Shown: one piece after another, positions 1-6,299 of the stretch
Layout of the letters: each line of letters begins with the position of its first letter
How positions within the stretch are numbered: position 1 is the first letter of the stretch
DNA from: Alphaproteobacteria bacterium
Lineage (GTDB): Bacteria; Pseudomonadota; Alphaproteobacteria; UBA2136; UBA6156
Direction of reading: 5' to 3'
DNA length: 14,074 bases
NCBI GenBank assembly: GCA_027490875.1
Contig: JAIXXE010000141.1
Coordinates: 1-14,074, forward strand
Translations under genes and position numbers: made by a program
Notes under the pieces: generated by a model
Told to the model about the DNA's origin: nothing
The model's input: only the letters and a program-made list of their open reading frames with translations
Database searches by the model: none

Positions 1-1373
1 AAACCTTGCGTGGAAATACCCTCACCCTCACGCTCGACTCAGCCACCATTCCAGCGCCCACCATGCTGGAGGGTATCATCCGCGATGCCCAGGGGAATGG
101 ATTTCAGTTTGCCATCCCCCTTCCGCCTGCTTCAACGCCGCAGGCTGGTGCCGATACCTCTGGTCATGGGGGTGGATACGGGCTGCTCTCAGCCCTCTTT
201 TTTGCGTTTGTGGCCGGACTGATTCTTAACCTGATGCCCTGTGTCTTGCCTGTCCTGAGCCTTAAAGTACTCGCGCTGGTCAAACACCATCATGGCCCCG
301 AACGGGTGCGCCACACGCTGGCCTATACCGCTGGCATCCTGTTTAGCTTTGGCGCTTTTGCCCTGTTGGTCACTCTGCTGCAGGCCGGTGGGGCCAGCGT
401 GGGGTGGGGGTTTCATTTGCAGCAACCCCTGGTGGTGGCAGGGCTGAGCTTGCTGATGTTGGCTTTGGCGTTGAACTTTTTTGGGTTGTTTGAGCTTGGG
501 ACCCGCCTCACCCAACTGGCTGGCCGCGGTACCCGCCAGAGCTTGGGCGGTTCGGCGGCCACGGGGGTACTGGCCGTGATTGTAGCCACCCCATGCACCG
601 TGCCCTTTATGGGTGGCGCCATGGCCTTTGCCCTAACGCAGCCTTGGGCGGCAACGCTGGCAGTTTTTTTAAGTCTGGGTTTGGGAATGGCGGCGCCCTT
701 TCTGGTGTTGGCAGCGTGGCCAGCCCTGTTACGGAAGCTACCCAAGCCGGGATCATGGATGGCCACCTTCAAGCATGCTTTGGGTTGGCCGATGCTGGCC
801 ACGGCGCTTTGGCTGGCCTACGTGTTTAACAGCCTTACTAGTCAGGTTCCAACCTTTGCCTTGTTTGCCCTAGGCTTGATGCTGGCCTTGGGGCTTTGGG
901 TGTTTGGGCGGCTGGCTTCAGCCCGCTGGCGCCTGTTTGGGGTGATGCTGCTGGGGATTGGGGTGATCGCAGGCCTTGGCGGAGTGGCCACGCTGTTTAA
1001 ACCGGCTAGCAGCCTTTGGCAGCCCTGGAGCGCCGCGGCGGTGGCAGCTGGTCAGGCTGCTGGGCAACCTGTATTTGTTGATTTTACCGCTGACTGGTGC
1101 CTCACTTGCAAGGTGACGGAAGCCACGGTGCTCAATACCCAAGCGGCCCAAGCGCTCTTTGCCAAGCATCGGGTGCTGCTGCTGCGGGGCGACTGGACCC
1201 GCCAAGACGCCCTCATCACGGCCGAGCTGAGTAAGCACGGGCGTAAAGGCGTGCCGCTGTATTTGCTCTATACACCAGAAAACCCTAACCCTGCGGTACT
1301 CCCCCAGTTGCTGACGGTGGGGCTGTTGGCCGCGCGACTGGAAGCCGCGTCAGCGCTTGCTGCAAATCACTAA
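1..1373 (+). CDS. dsbD: DsbD-type protein-disulfide reductase (thiol-disulfide transporter), 5' end cut by window
   Basis: This protein moves electrons from cytoplasmic thioredoxin across the inner membrane to periplasmic thiol proteins. The reading frame is already open at base 3, and the TTG at base 6 is not a convincing start, so the gene continues off the left edge. Numbering from that TTG: residues 1-45 are the end of a periplasmic N-terminal domain. Residues about 55-330 form a multi-helix membrane domain with its two redox cysteines in an MPC motif (C79) and a TPC motif (C197). Residues about 335-455 are a thioredoxin-like domain with a WCLTC active site (C365, C368). All four cysteines expected of the central and C-terminal parts are present. 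The last 89 bases overlap the end of rnpA on the other strand. It may serve cytochrome c maturation, which would fit the cytochrome gene nearby, but that link is inferred. Family assignment is firm; the exact subfamily (DsbD or a ScsB-like relative) is less so. Confidence 0.87.
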   Translation, partial: TLRGNTLTLTLDSATIPAPTMLEGIIRDAQGNGFQFAIPLPPASTPQAGADTSGHGGGYGLLSALFFAFVAGLILNLMPCVLPVLSLKVLALVKHHHGPERVRHTLAYTAGILFSFGAFALLVTLLQAGGASVGWGFHLQQPLVVAGLSLLMLALALNFFGLFELGTRLTQLAGRGTRQSLGGSAATGVLAVIVATPCTVPFMGGAMAFALTQPWAATLAVFLSLGLGMAAPFLVLAAWPALLRKLPKPGSWMATFKHALGWPMLATALWLAYVFNSLTSQVPTFALFALGLMLALGLWVFGRLASARWRLFGVMLLGIGVIAGLGGVATLFKPASSLWQPWSAAAVAAGQAAGQPVFVDFTADWCLTCKVTEATVLNTQAAQALFAKHRVLLLRGDWTRQDALITAELSKHGRKGVPLYLLYTPENPNPAVLPQLLTVGLLAARLEAASALAANH

Positions 1374-1683
1374 CCAGTGCAGCAAACCCATGGGTTAGTA
1401 CGGTTGTTTTGCCAACCAGTACCAGCATAAACCCAGCTGGCACCTGCCCTGCTACGCGCTGCCATGCAGCCTTAAGCCGGCGACGCCCCCGGTTGCTGGC
1501 CACCGACGTACGAAAGGTTCGCTTGGCGCAGGTAAAGCCAATCGCAAGGGCCGTTGGGTTGTCATCGGGTAAGGCTTGCAGGGTAAAACTCGGGGTACTC
1601 ACGCGCACCCCTGCTGCTTTAATACGCAAAAAATCGGCCCGTTTCGTCAGAATACGGGCCTTTAAAGCTGGCGTTAGGCCCAT
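1285..1683 (-). CDS. rnpA: Ribonuclease P protein component
   Basis: RnpA is the small basic protein that helps the RNase P RNA trim the 5' leaders of tRNA precursors. The 132-residue product opens with a typical LTKRADFLRI segment (residues 12-21). The basic RNA-contact helix runs roughly from residue 55 to 75. Within it the usual Arg-Asn-Arg reads Ser-Asn-Arg (S63-N64-R65), followed by GRRRL. The gene follows rpmH directly, the usual pairing. I chose the ATG at 1681-1683 because an AGGCGA ribosome binding site lies 9 bases upstream and overlaps the rpmH stop. A GTG at 1690-1692 is in frame but sits right against that site. The family fold should end near residue 110; the remaining Pro/Ala/Gly-rich tail is encoded antisense to the end of dsbD. 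The usual next genes, yidD and yidC, do not follow. Confidence 0.9.
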   Translation of the reverse strand: MGLTPALKARILTKRADFLRIKAAGVRVSTPSFTLQALPDDNPTALAIGFTCAKRTFRTSVASNRGRRRLKAAWQRVAGQVPAGFMLVLVGKTTVLTHGFAALVSDLQQALTRLPVARPTAPPSATGGVPQG

Positions 1684-1696
1684 AAAGGGCACTCGC

Positions 1697-1861
1697 CTAC
1701 TTTTGGTAACGCTTCAGCGGCGCGGTGGTCAGGCGCTTACGGCCATGGGCACGGCGGCGCTTCAAAATCTTCTGACCGTCGCTGGTCTTCATCCGCGCGC
1801 GAAAGCCACAGCTACGCTTCTTCACGACTTTGCTGGGTTGATAGGTGCGCTTAGTAGCCAT
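1697..1861 (-). CDS. rpmH: 50S ribosomal protein L34
   Basis: L34 is a small, very basic protein of the large ribosomal subunit. The 54-residue product has the near-invariant KRTYQPSK opening (residues 4-11), then GFRARM (19-24) and a GRKRL segment (40-44). It is about ten residues longer than the common 44, mainly through a basic C-terminal tail ending in KRYQK. The ATG at 1859-1861 is preceded by an AAGGA ribosome binding site about eight bases upstream. A longer in-frame start at 1918 would add 19 unrelated residues and is rejected. It heads an rpmH-rnpA operon: its stop lies 13 bases before the rnpA ATG, and the rnpA ribosome binding site overlaps that stop. Confidence 0.95.
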   Translation of the reverse strand: MATKRTYQPSKVVKKRSCGFRARMKTSDGQKILKRRRAHGRKRLTTAPLKRYQK

Positions 1862-2020
1862 GGTCGTTCTTCCTTGTCTGGAGCTTGATGTAAAGCTTTG
1901 TAGGGTGGCACTTGCCACAGCGCCACAGGGCTTGTCAAGCCTTGGGCACCGTTGCCCAGAAAGACTTGACGGCCCAGCCCCAGTTTGCCTATGTAATTCC
2001 TAGAAATAAAAGAATGCACC
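1862..2020. promoter_or_regulatory. Divergent intergenic region with candidate promoters for rpmH-rnpA and the cytochrome c gene
   Basis: These 159 bases separate two divergent genes, so both promoters should lie here. For the cytochrome gene, TTGACG at 1966-1971 resembles a sigma-70 -35 box, with TATGTA at 1990-1995 as a possible -10 at 18-base spacing. For rpmH, a perfect TTGACA lies on the - strand at 1938-1933, but I find no good -10 at the usual distance. A dyad, GTGGCA-CT-TGCCAC, occupies 1905-1918, about where that -10 would fall. A regulator bound there could affect rpmH transcription, but this is only inferred. The boxes are partial matches. Confidence 0.35.
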
Positions 2021-2551
2021 ATGTCGCTCTCACCCGCCACAAAAGCCTTTGTTTATACTGTTATTGTTGCTGAATTGTTTGCTGTTACGTACTTTGGCGG
2101 TACGTGGCTGCTCACGGGCTCTATCATCCCCCACAAGGAAGAAACCAAGGTTTTGGTGGCCGGAGCTGACGCCGCCCAAGAAGCCAGCGGGGTGGCCGTG
2201 GCCGCTGCCCCCGCCTTCGACCGCGCCAGCTATACCCCCGATGTAGGCCGTGGTGAGAAGATTTCGGCCAAATGCAAGGCCTGCCATAGCTTTGATAACG
2301 GCGGCCCCAATCGGGTTGGGCCTAACCAATGGGGGGTTTATGGAGGAAAATTCGGCCATGCATCCGGATTTAACTACTCTTCAGCCATTATGGAAAAGCA
2401 TACCGCTGGTGCGGTGTGGGACGAAGCAGCCTTGGACGGCTTTCTGGAAGCCCCCCGCACCTACCTGCCTGGCAACAAAATGCAATTTAATGGGATTAAA
2501 GACCCAGCCGAACGTGCCGATTTAATAGCGTGGCTTAAAACACTCAAATAG
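2021..2551 (+). CDS. Membrane-anchored class I cytochrome c (CycM / c552-like)
   Basis: This is a c-type cytochrome that probably shuttles electrons between the cytochrome bc1 complex and terminal oxidases on the outer face of the inner membrane. The 176-residue product has one hydrophobic segment (about residues 8-33) that looks like an uncleaved anchor. An Ala-rich linker follows to about residue 65, then a globular mitochondrial-type cytochrome domain. Heme attaches through CKACH (C85, C88, H89); the distal iron ligand is most likely M154 in the NKMQF segment. Length and design match the tethered cytochromes of Bradyrhizobium (CycM) and Paracoccus (c552). The ribosome binding site is weak (an AAAAGA stretch about seven bases before the ATG). 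No oxidase or bc1 gene is visible nearby, so its partner is inferred from the family. Confidence 0.9.
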   Translation: MSLSPATKAFVYTVIVAELFAVTYFGGTWLLTGSIIPHKEETKVLVAGADAAQEASGVAVAAAPAFDRASYTPDVGRGEKISAKCKACHSFDNGGPNRVGPNQWGVYGGKFGHASGFNYSSAIMEKHTAGAVWDEAALDGFLEAPRTYLPGNKMQFNGIKDPAERADLIAWLKTLK

Positions 2552-2559
2552 CTATACTT

Positions 2560-3093
2560 TTACGATAAATGACGACCCCTTTCCTCATCTGAGGGGGGGT
2601 CGCCAGAATCGTCTCCAGCCGGCCCCAAGGGGGCCTTGACACTGCGATGGGTGCGGTAACGCTGGGCCCGGACAGCCACCCTAACTTTGCGGCTGTCGCT
2701 CAGTCGCCGCAGCGGTGTCGGGTTCCGCATGGGTTTTTTATCACGCTTCTTCTGGCCATGGGGCTTGGTGCGTGGCTGTTTGGCCAATCCCAAGCGTATC
2801 TTTACTGCCAAAATATTCTTTTTCGTTTTCTCAATCAGCGTGTTAAAGTCTCTGCGTTGCTGCAGATAGGCGTGCGTCGTCACCACAGGACCACGTGCTT
2901 CCTTCGTGGCGCTGAGGGCTTGTTCAACCGCATCAATCTTGGCACCTACCCCCGACATAAATTCCCTAAGCTGCAGAACTTCCGGGAGGAAATTGTCTTG
3001 GCTAAGCCTATGAAGTTGCGGGCCATAGAGCAGAAAGAGCTCTGCAATTTCTTGGCGAAGTGGTTCGGCCGAGAGGAAAAGTTTTGGCAGCAT
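2560..3093 (-). CDS. Hypothetical basic protein, 177 residues
   Basis: I do not recognise this family. The gene looks real because a full AAGGAGG ribosome binding site (- strand, bases 3105-3099) lies five bases before the ATG. Residues 1-105 look like a soluble, mostly helical domain with alternating hydrophobic and charged residues. Residues about 104-152 are strikingly rich in Lys and Arg and low in hydrophobics, like a nucleic-acid-binding or disordered tail. The last 20 residues turn acidic. There is no signal peptide or membrane segment. It converges with the cytochrome gene (8-base gap) and diverges from the prepilin-like gene. A cytoplasmic nucleic-acid-binding role is a guess from composition only. 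The antisense frame on + has no ribosome binding site and is rejected. Confidence 0.65.
   Translation of the reverse strand: MLPKLFLSAEPLRQEIAELFLLYGPQLHRLSQDNFLPEVLQLREFMSGVGAKIDAVEQALSATKEARGPVVTTHAYLQQRRDFNTLIEKTKKNILAVKIRLGLAKQPRTKPHGQKKRDKKPMRNPTPLRRLSDSRKVRVAVRAQRYRTHRSVKAPLGPAGDDSGDPPSDEERGRHLS
2573..2602. repeat. Imperfect hairpin at the convergent gene ends
   Basis: CGACCCC (2573-2579) pairs with GGGGTCG (2596-2602). Inside it, CCTC (2583-2586) pairs with GAGG (2591-2594) around an ATCT loop. It lies between the cytochrome stop and the coding end of the opposing basic-protein gene, within that gene's last codons. It could slow or end transcription in either direction, but no clear T-run follows on either strand, so a terminator role is tentative. 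Confidence 0.35.
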
Positions 3094-3214
3094 TGCCGCC
3101 TCCTTGCGCTAAGGGGGTTGCCTTGTTTCATGCTACTCTTAACAGCATAAAAAACCTCTGGCAAGGCCCTGTCGGCTCTAGCATTTGATGCGTTTTTCTT
3201 TCAAGGTATCAAGC
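3094..3214. promoter_or_regulatory. Divergent intergenic region between the two unknown genes
   Basis: This stretch must serve leftward transcription of the basic-protein gene and probably rightward transcription of the prepilin-like gene. On the - strand a TTGCCA (bases 3166-3161) resembles a -35 box, but the -10 at the right distance (TAAGAG) is poor. On the + strand TTGTTT (3123-3128) and CATAAA (3146-3151) are 17 bases apart and match the consensus only partly. The AAGGAGG site at 3099-3105 (- strand) is the only strong signal. Confidence 0.25.
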
Positions 3215-3790
3215 ATGAAAACTCTTAAAACTCCGCATTTCTTGGGTCAATCCGGGGCCATGTTTGGCTTGGATGCCCGCATTGCCTTGGCTATTTTTGG
3301 CCTGCTTTCGGTGGTGGCTGGGGTGGCGGCGATTAACATCTTCAGCCAAGCAGGCGTTACAGCCCTCAATACCGAGCTGCAGAACATGAAAAAGGCCTAT
3401 ACCGAGTTCCACCTCGCGACCGGTGAACATACGCTTAAGTTTACCGACCTCATCAACAACGACGGCGGCTATCAGGGCTGGAATGGCCCCTATATCGACG
3501 GCATGTTAAGCGCCCGTTCAAGGCTGTACGGAGAGTATTCGCTGGTTGAAGGGCGACTGGATGTGAACGGCGTGCCACCCGTTGAGTGTACCGGCGGGAT
3601 TTGCGGTACGTGGCTCAAGCTAACCAAGGTGAAGGACAGTCTGGCCCGCGATGCCCACAGCGTGATGAACGGCGATGACGGCAACCTGGCGGGTGGCGTG
3701 TTGCGGGTGGAATTAACCCCCGGCCCGACCGATGATGTTTACTTTCTGATTGCCAACCGCCCGGCCAATGCCAGCAGCGGTGCCGAGTAA
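3215..3790 (+). CDS. Prepilin-like protein of unknown function (type IV pilin / pseudopilin fold suspected)
   Basis: The 191-residue product has a short leader with a positive start (MKTLKT) and then one long hydrophobic helix (about residues 22-43). It continues as a mostly polar helix (to about 70) and a Gly/Asp-rich globular region. That is the layout of type IV prepilins and type II secretion pseudopilins. The processing site is unusual. The junction reads SGAMFGLDA (residues 13-21), so cutting after A15 would leave Met1 with Asp at position 5, where classical pilins have Glu. Two cysteines in the ECTGGIC segment near residue 135 could form a disulfide in the periplasm. I chose the ATG at 3215 because an AAGG lies upstream at a usable distance; ATG 3188 and TTG 3185 are in frame but lack a ribosome binding site. 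No pilus assembly gene is visible nearby. I recognise the general shape, not a specific family. Confidence 0.7.
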   Translation: MKTLKTPHFLGQSGAMFGLDARIALAIFGLLSVVAGVAAINIFSQAGVTALNTELQNMKKAYTEFHLATGEHTLKFTDLINNDGGYQGWNGPYIDGMLSARSRLYGEYSLVEGRLDVNGVPPVECTGGICGTWLKLTKVKDSLARDAHSVMNGDDGNLAGGVLRVELTPGPTDDVYFLIANRPANASSGAE

Positions 3791-3833
3791 TCATACGCTT
3801 TATCTCTTGTCCATATTAGGTTAAGCAAGTCTC

Positions 3834-6299
3834 ATGACAATCAATCGCCAAGGAAGCACGCGCGGCAACGCCGCAGGAACCGTGGCACGGGTCAAGCGCT
3901 TCCCGTGGCTTAAAGCCTTGGCGTGGGTTACGGCGTTGGGGCTGTTGGCCTTTGGATTAATCCTTGGGGCCGTTCTGCTGTACTTTTCCATGCAGGTGCC
4001 CGACTTTCGCGGTATCAGCGAATATCGCCCGGCTCTTATTTCTAAAGTGTACGACCGCGAAGGCGAGATTGTGGCCGAGTACGCCACCGAGCGCCGGACA
4101 TGGGTGCCCATTGCCGAAATCCCTAAACCCGTCATCCAAGCCTTTTTGGCAGCCGAGGACGCCGATTTTTACCAGCATGGTGGCTTCGACTTTAAAGCCA
4201 TTGTACGCGCCGCATTGGTGAATATCTTTACCCACCGAACCCAAGGCGCCAGCACCATTACCCAGCAGGTTGCCAAAACCTTTCTGCTGTCATCGGAACG
4301 CACCTTTACCCGCAAGATTAAAGAGCTGATTTTGAGTTGGCAGATTGAGCGTGCCTATTCCAAAAACGAGATTCTGGAGCTGTATCTTAACCGGATTTAC
4401 CTTGGTAATGGCAGCTACGGGATTGCCGCCGCAGCCCAAACCTATTTTTCTAAAAAACTTACCGAACTGAGCATCGGCGAACGCGCCATGTTGGCCGGTA
4501 TGCCCCAGGCTCCTAGCCGGTTTAACCCCGTGCGGAACCCCAAATCTGCCACCGCCCGACGCGATATCATCATCCGCCGGATGGAGGCCGAGGGTATGAT
4601 TTCTGCCACCGAGGCCACCGCCGCCATTGCCGCCCCCCTCACCTTGCAGCTAAGCCCTCTCAAGCAGGGCGAGGATGCCCCGCACTTCGCCGAATTCATT
4701 CGCCGCCTTGCCATTCAACAGTACGGGGAAAAGGCGCTGTACGAAGATGGCTTGGCCATCTATACCACGCTTAATTTGGGCCTGCAGAAGAAGGCAGAAA
4801 CTGCGGTCTATAATGGCTTGCGGGCTTTCGACCGCCGCAAAGGCTGGCGCGGCCCGCTTGCCAGAATGGAAAGCCTGACCGACTGGCAGCCCCAATTGGA
4901 TGAGATTGTTGGCCGCTATATCCATAGCGAACGCCTTGGCACACCTGCCGTGGTGCTGCGCATCAAAGATGGCAAGGTGACGCTGGGGTTGCCGAGTGGC
5001 GAAGAAGGCCTGCTCGATAATGCCTCGGCCCGCTGGACTGGACGCGGCAACCCGGCAGGGTGGCTCAAGCCGCGCGATGTGGTCTTGGTCAAGCCGCAGC
5101 CGCATAACGATGCTGCCACTCCCCGCACCTTTGGGTTAGAACAGCTGCCGCAAATTCAAGGTGCCCTGATTGCGATGGATGTGCAAAGCGGCGAAGTGCT
5201 CGCCATGGTGGGGGGTTTGGGCGAAGGCATCGGCTTTAACCGAGCCGTTCAGGCCAAGCGGCAAGTGGGGAGCGCCTTTAAGCCCTTTGTCTATGCGGCT
5301 GCGCTGGAAAATGGCTACACGCCAGCCAGTACGGTGCTGGATGCACCCGTAGTCTTCCGTACAGGTGACAATGAATGGAAGCCCCATAACTACGACAATA
5401 AAATTGGTGGCAATACCACCTTACGCGAAGGATTGGAAAAGAGCCGTAACCTGATGACCGTGCGGCTGGCCCAAGATGTCGGCCTGCGCCGGATTGCCGA
5501 TGTAGCCCAGCGTTTGGGGATTACCGACCGTGTACCCATCACCGACCTTTCCGTGGCATTAGGAACCCTCAATCTTAGCCTGATTGACATGACCAGTGCG
5601 TACGCCAGCTTCCCGCGCGGCGGGCCAGCCCTTACACCCAGTTACTTGCGCCGTGTCCAGGGCGCCGCTGGTACCACGCTCTACCGCGGCCATCCTGCGT
5701 GCGAAAACTGCTTGGCGCAGCTGGGTGCCACGCCAAGCCAACTGCCAACCTTGCCCCCTAGTGCCGCAACACAGGGCCTAAGCCCACAGGTTGCCTACCA
5801 GATGACCTCGATTCTGCAAGGGGTGGTGCAGCGTGGGACTGCGTTTGCGCTGCGGTCGCTCAATCGCCCGGTGGCAGGCAAAACAGGAACGACCAACGAC
5901 TATAACGATGCCTGGTTCATTGGCTTTACGCCTAGCCTCGCGGTAGGGGTATGGGTTGGTTACGATACCCCCCGCAGCATGGGCGTGGGGGAAACGGGTG
6001 GCCGTACGGCCATTCCGATCTGGCGCGATTTTGTAGCCGCGGCACTGGATGGAACTCCGGTTGAAGAGTTTTCCGTCCCCGAAGGGCTGGAGTTTGTGCG
6101 CGTCGATGCCGCCAGCGGCCTGCTGCCGGGAGTTAATACCGAACGCACCATGGCCGAGGCCTTCTTGCCCGGTACCGCGCCTACACAGGAAACTCCGGCG
6201 TTTGTCGATGACCCGCTCGGTCTCGCACCCGGCGGCAGCACCACGCCTGAAGAGACCGGCAATATGGAAAATCTGCTGCGTAGTTTTGGGATTTTTTAG
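3834..6299 (+). CDS. mrcA: Penicillin-binding protein 1A, bifunctional transglycosylase/transpeptidase
   Basis: This inner-membrane enzyme polymerises lipid II into glycan strands and cross-links them. Of its 821 residues, 1-27 are cytoplasmic and basic, and 28-51 form the membrane anchor. The glycosyltransferase family 51 domain (about 75-255) contains the catalytic E108-D109, a QGASTITQQ motif and a KNEILELYLN motif. An OB-like insert follows (about 345-440). The transpeptidase domain has the nucleophile motif SAFK (S480, K483), SRN (S537, N539) and KTG (683-685). All motifs are intact, so it should be active and a beta-lactam target. A CENC pair (C623, C626) sits between the SRN and KTG motifs and could form a disulfide in the periplasm. 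The ribosome binding site is weak. mrcA followed by prfB is a recurrent alphaproteobacterial pair, but the amidase gene amiC that often precedes mrcA is not here. Confidence 0.96.
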   Translation: MTINRQGSTRGNAAGTVARVKRFPWLKALAWVTALGLLAFGLILGAVLLYFSMQVPDFRGISEYRPALISKVYDREGEIVAEYATERRTWVPIAEIPKPVIQAFLAAEDADFYQHGGFDFKAIVRAALVNIFTHRTQGASTITQQVAKTFLLSSERTFTRKIKELILSWQIERAYSKNEILELYLNRIYLGNGSYGIAAAAQTYFSKKLTELSIGERAMLAGMPQAPSRFNPVRNPKSATARRDIIIRRMEAEGMISATEATAAIAAPLTLQLSPLKQGEDAPHFAEFIRRLAIQQYGEKALYEDGLAIYTTLNLGLQKKAETAVYNGLRAFDRRKGWRGPLARMESLTDWQPQLDEIVGRYIHSERLGTPAVVLRIKDGKVTLGLPSGEEGLLDNASARWTGRGNPAGWLKPRDVVLVKPQPHNDAATPRTFGLEQLPQIQGALIAMDVQSGEVLAMVGGLGEGIGFNRAVQAKRQVGSAFKPFVYAAALENGYTPASTVLDAPVVFRTGDNEWKPHNYDNKIGGNTTLREGLEKSRNLMTVRLAQDVGLRRIADVAQRLGITDRVPITDLSVALGTLNLSLIDMTSAYASFPRGGPALTPSYLRRVQGAAGTTLYRGHPACENCLAQLGATPSQLPTLPPSAATQGLSPQVAYQMTSILQGVVQRGTAFALRSLNRPVAGKTGTTNDYNDAWFIGFTPSLAVGVWVGYDTPRSMGVGETGGRTAIPIWRDFVAAALDGTPVEEFSVPEGLEFVRVDAASGLLPGVNTERTMAEAFLPGTAPTQETPAFVDDPLGLAPGGSTTPEETGNMENLLRSFGIF

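Noticed and set aside
1409..1888. 159-residue open frame on +, antisense to rnpA and rpmH
   Set aside because: Both genes beneath it are unmistakable, and the frame has no ribosome binding site.
2647..3150. 167-residue open frame on +, antisense to the basic-protein gene
   Set aside because: It has no ribosome binding site, while the opposite strand has AAGGAGG at ideal spacing and a plausible protein.
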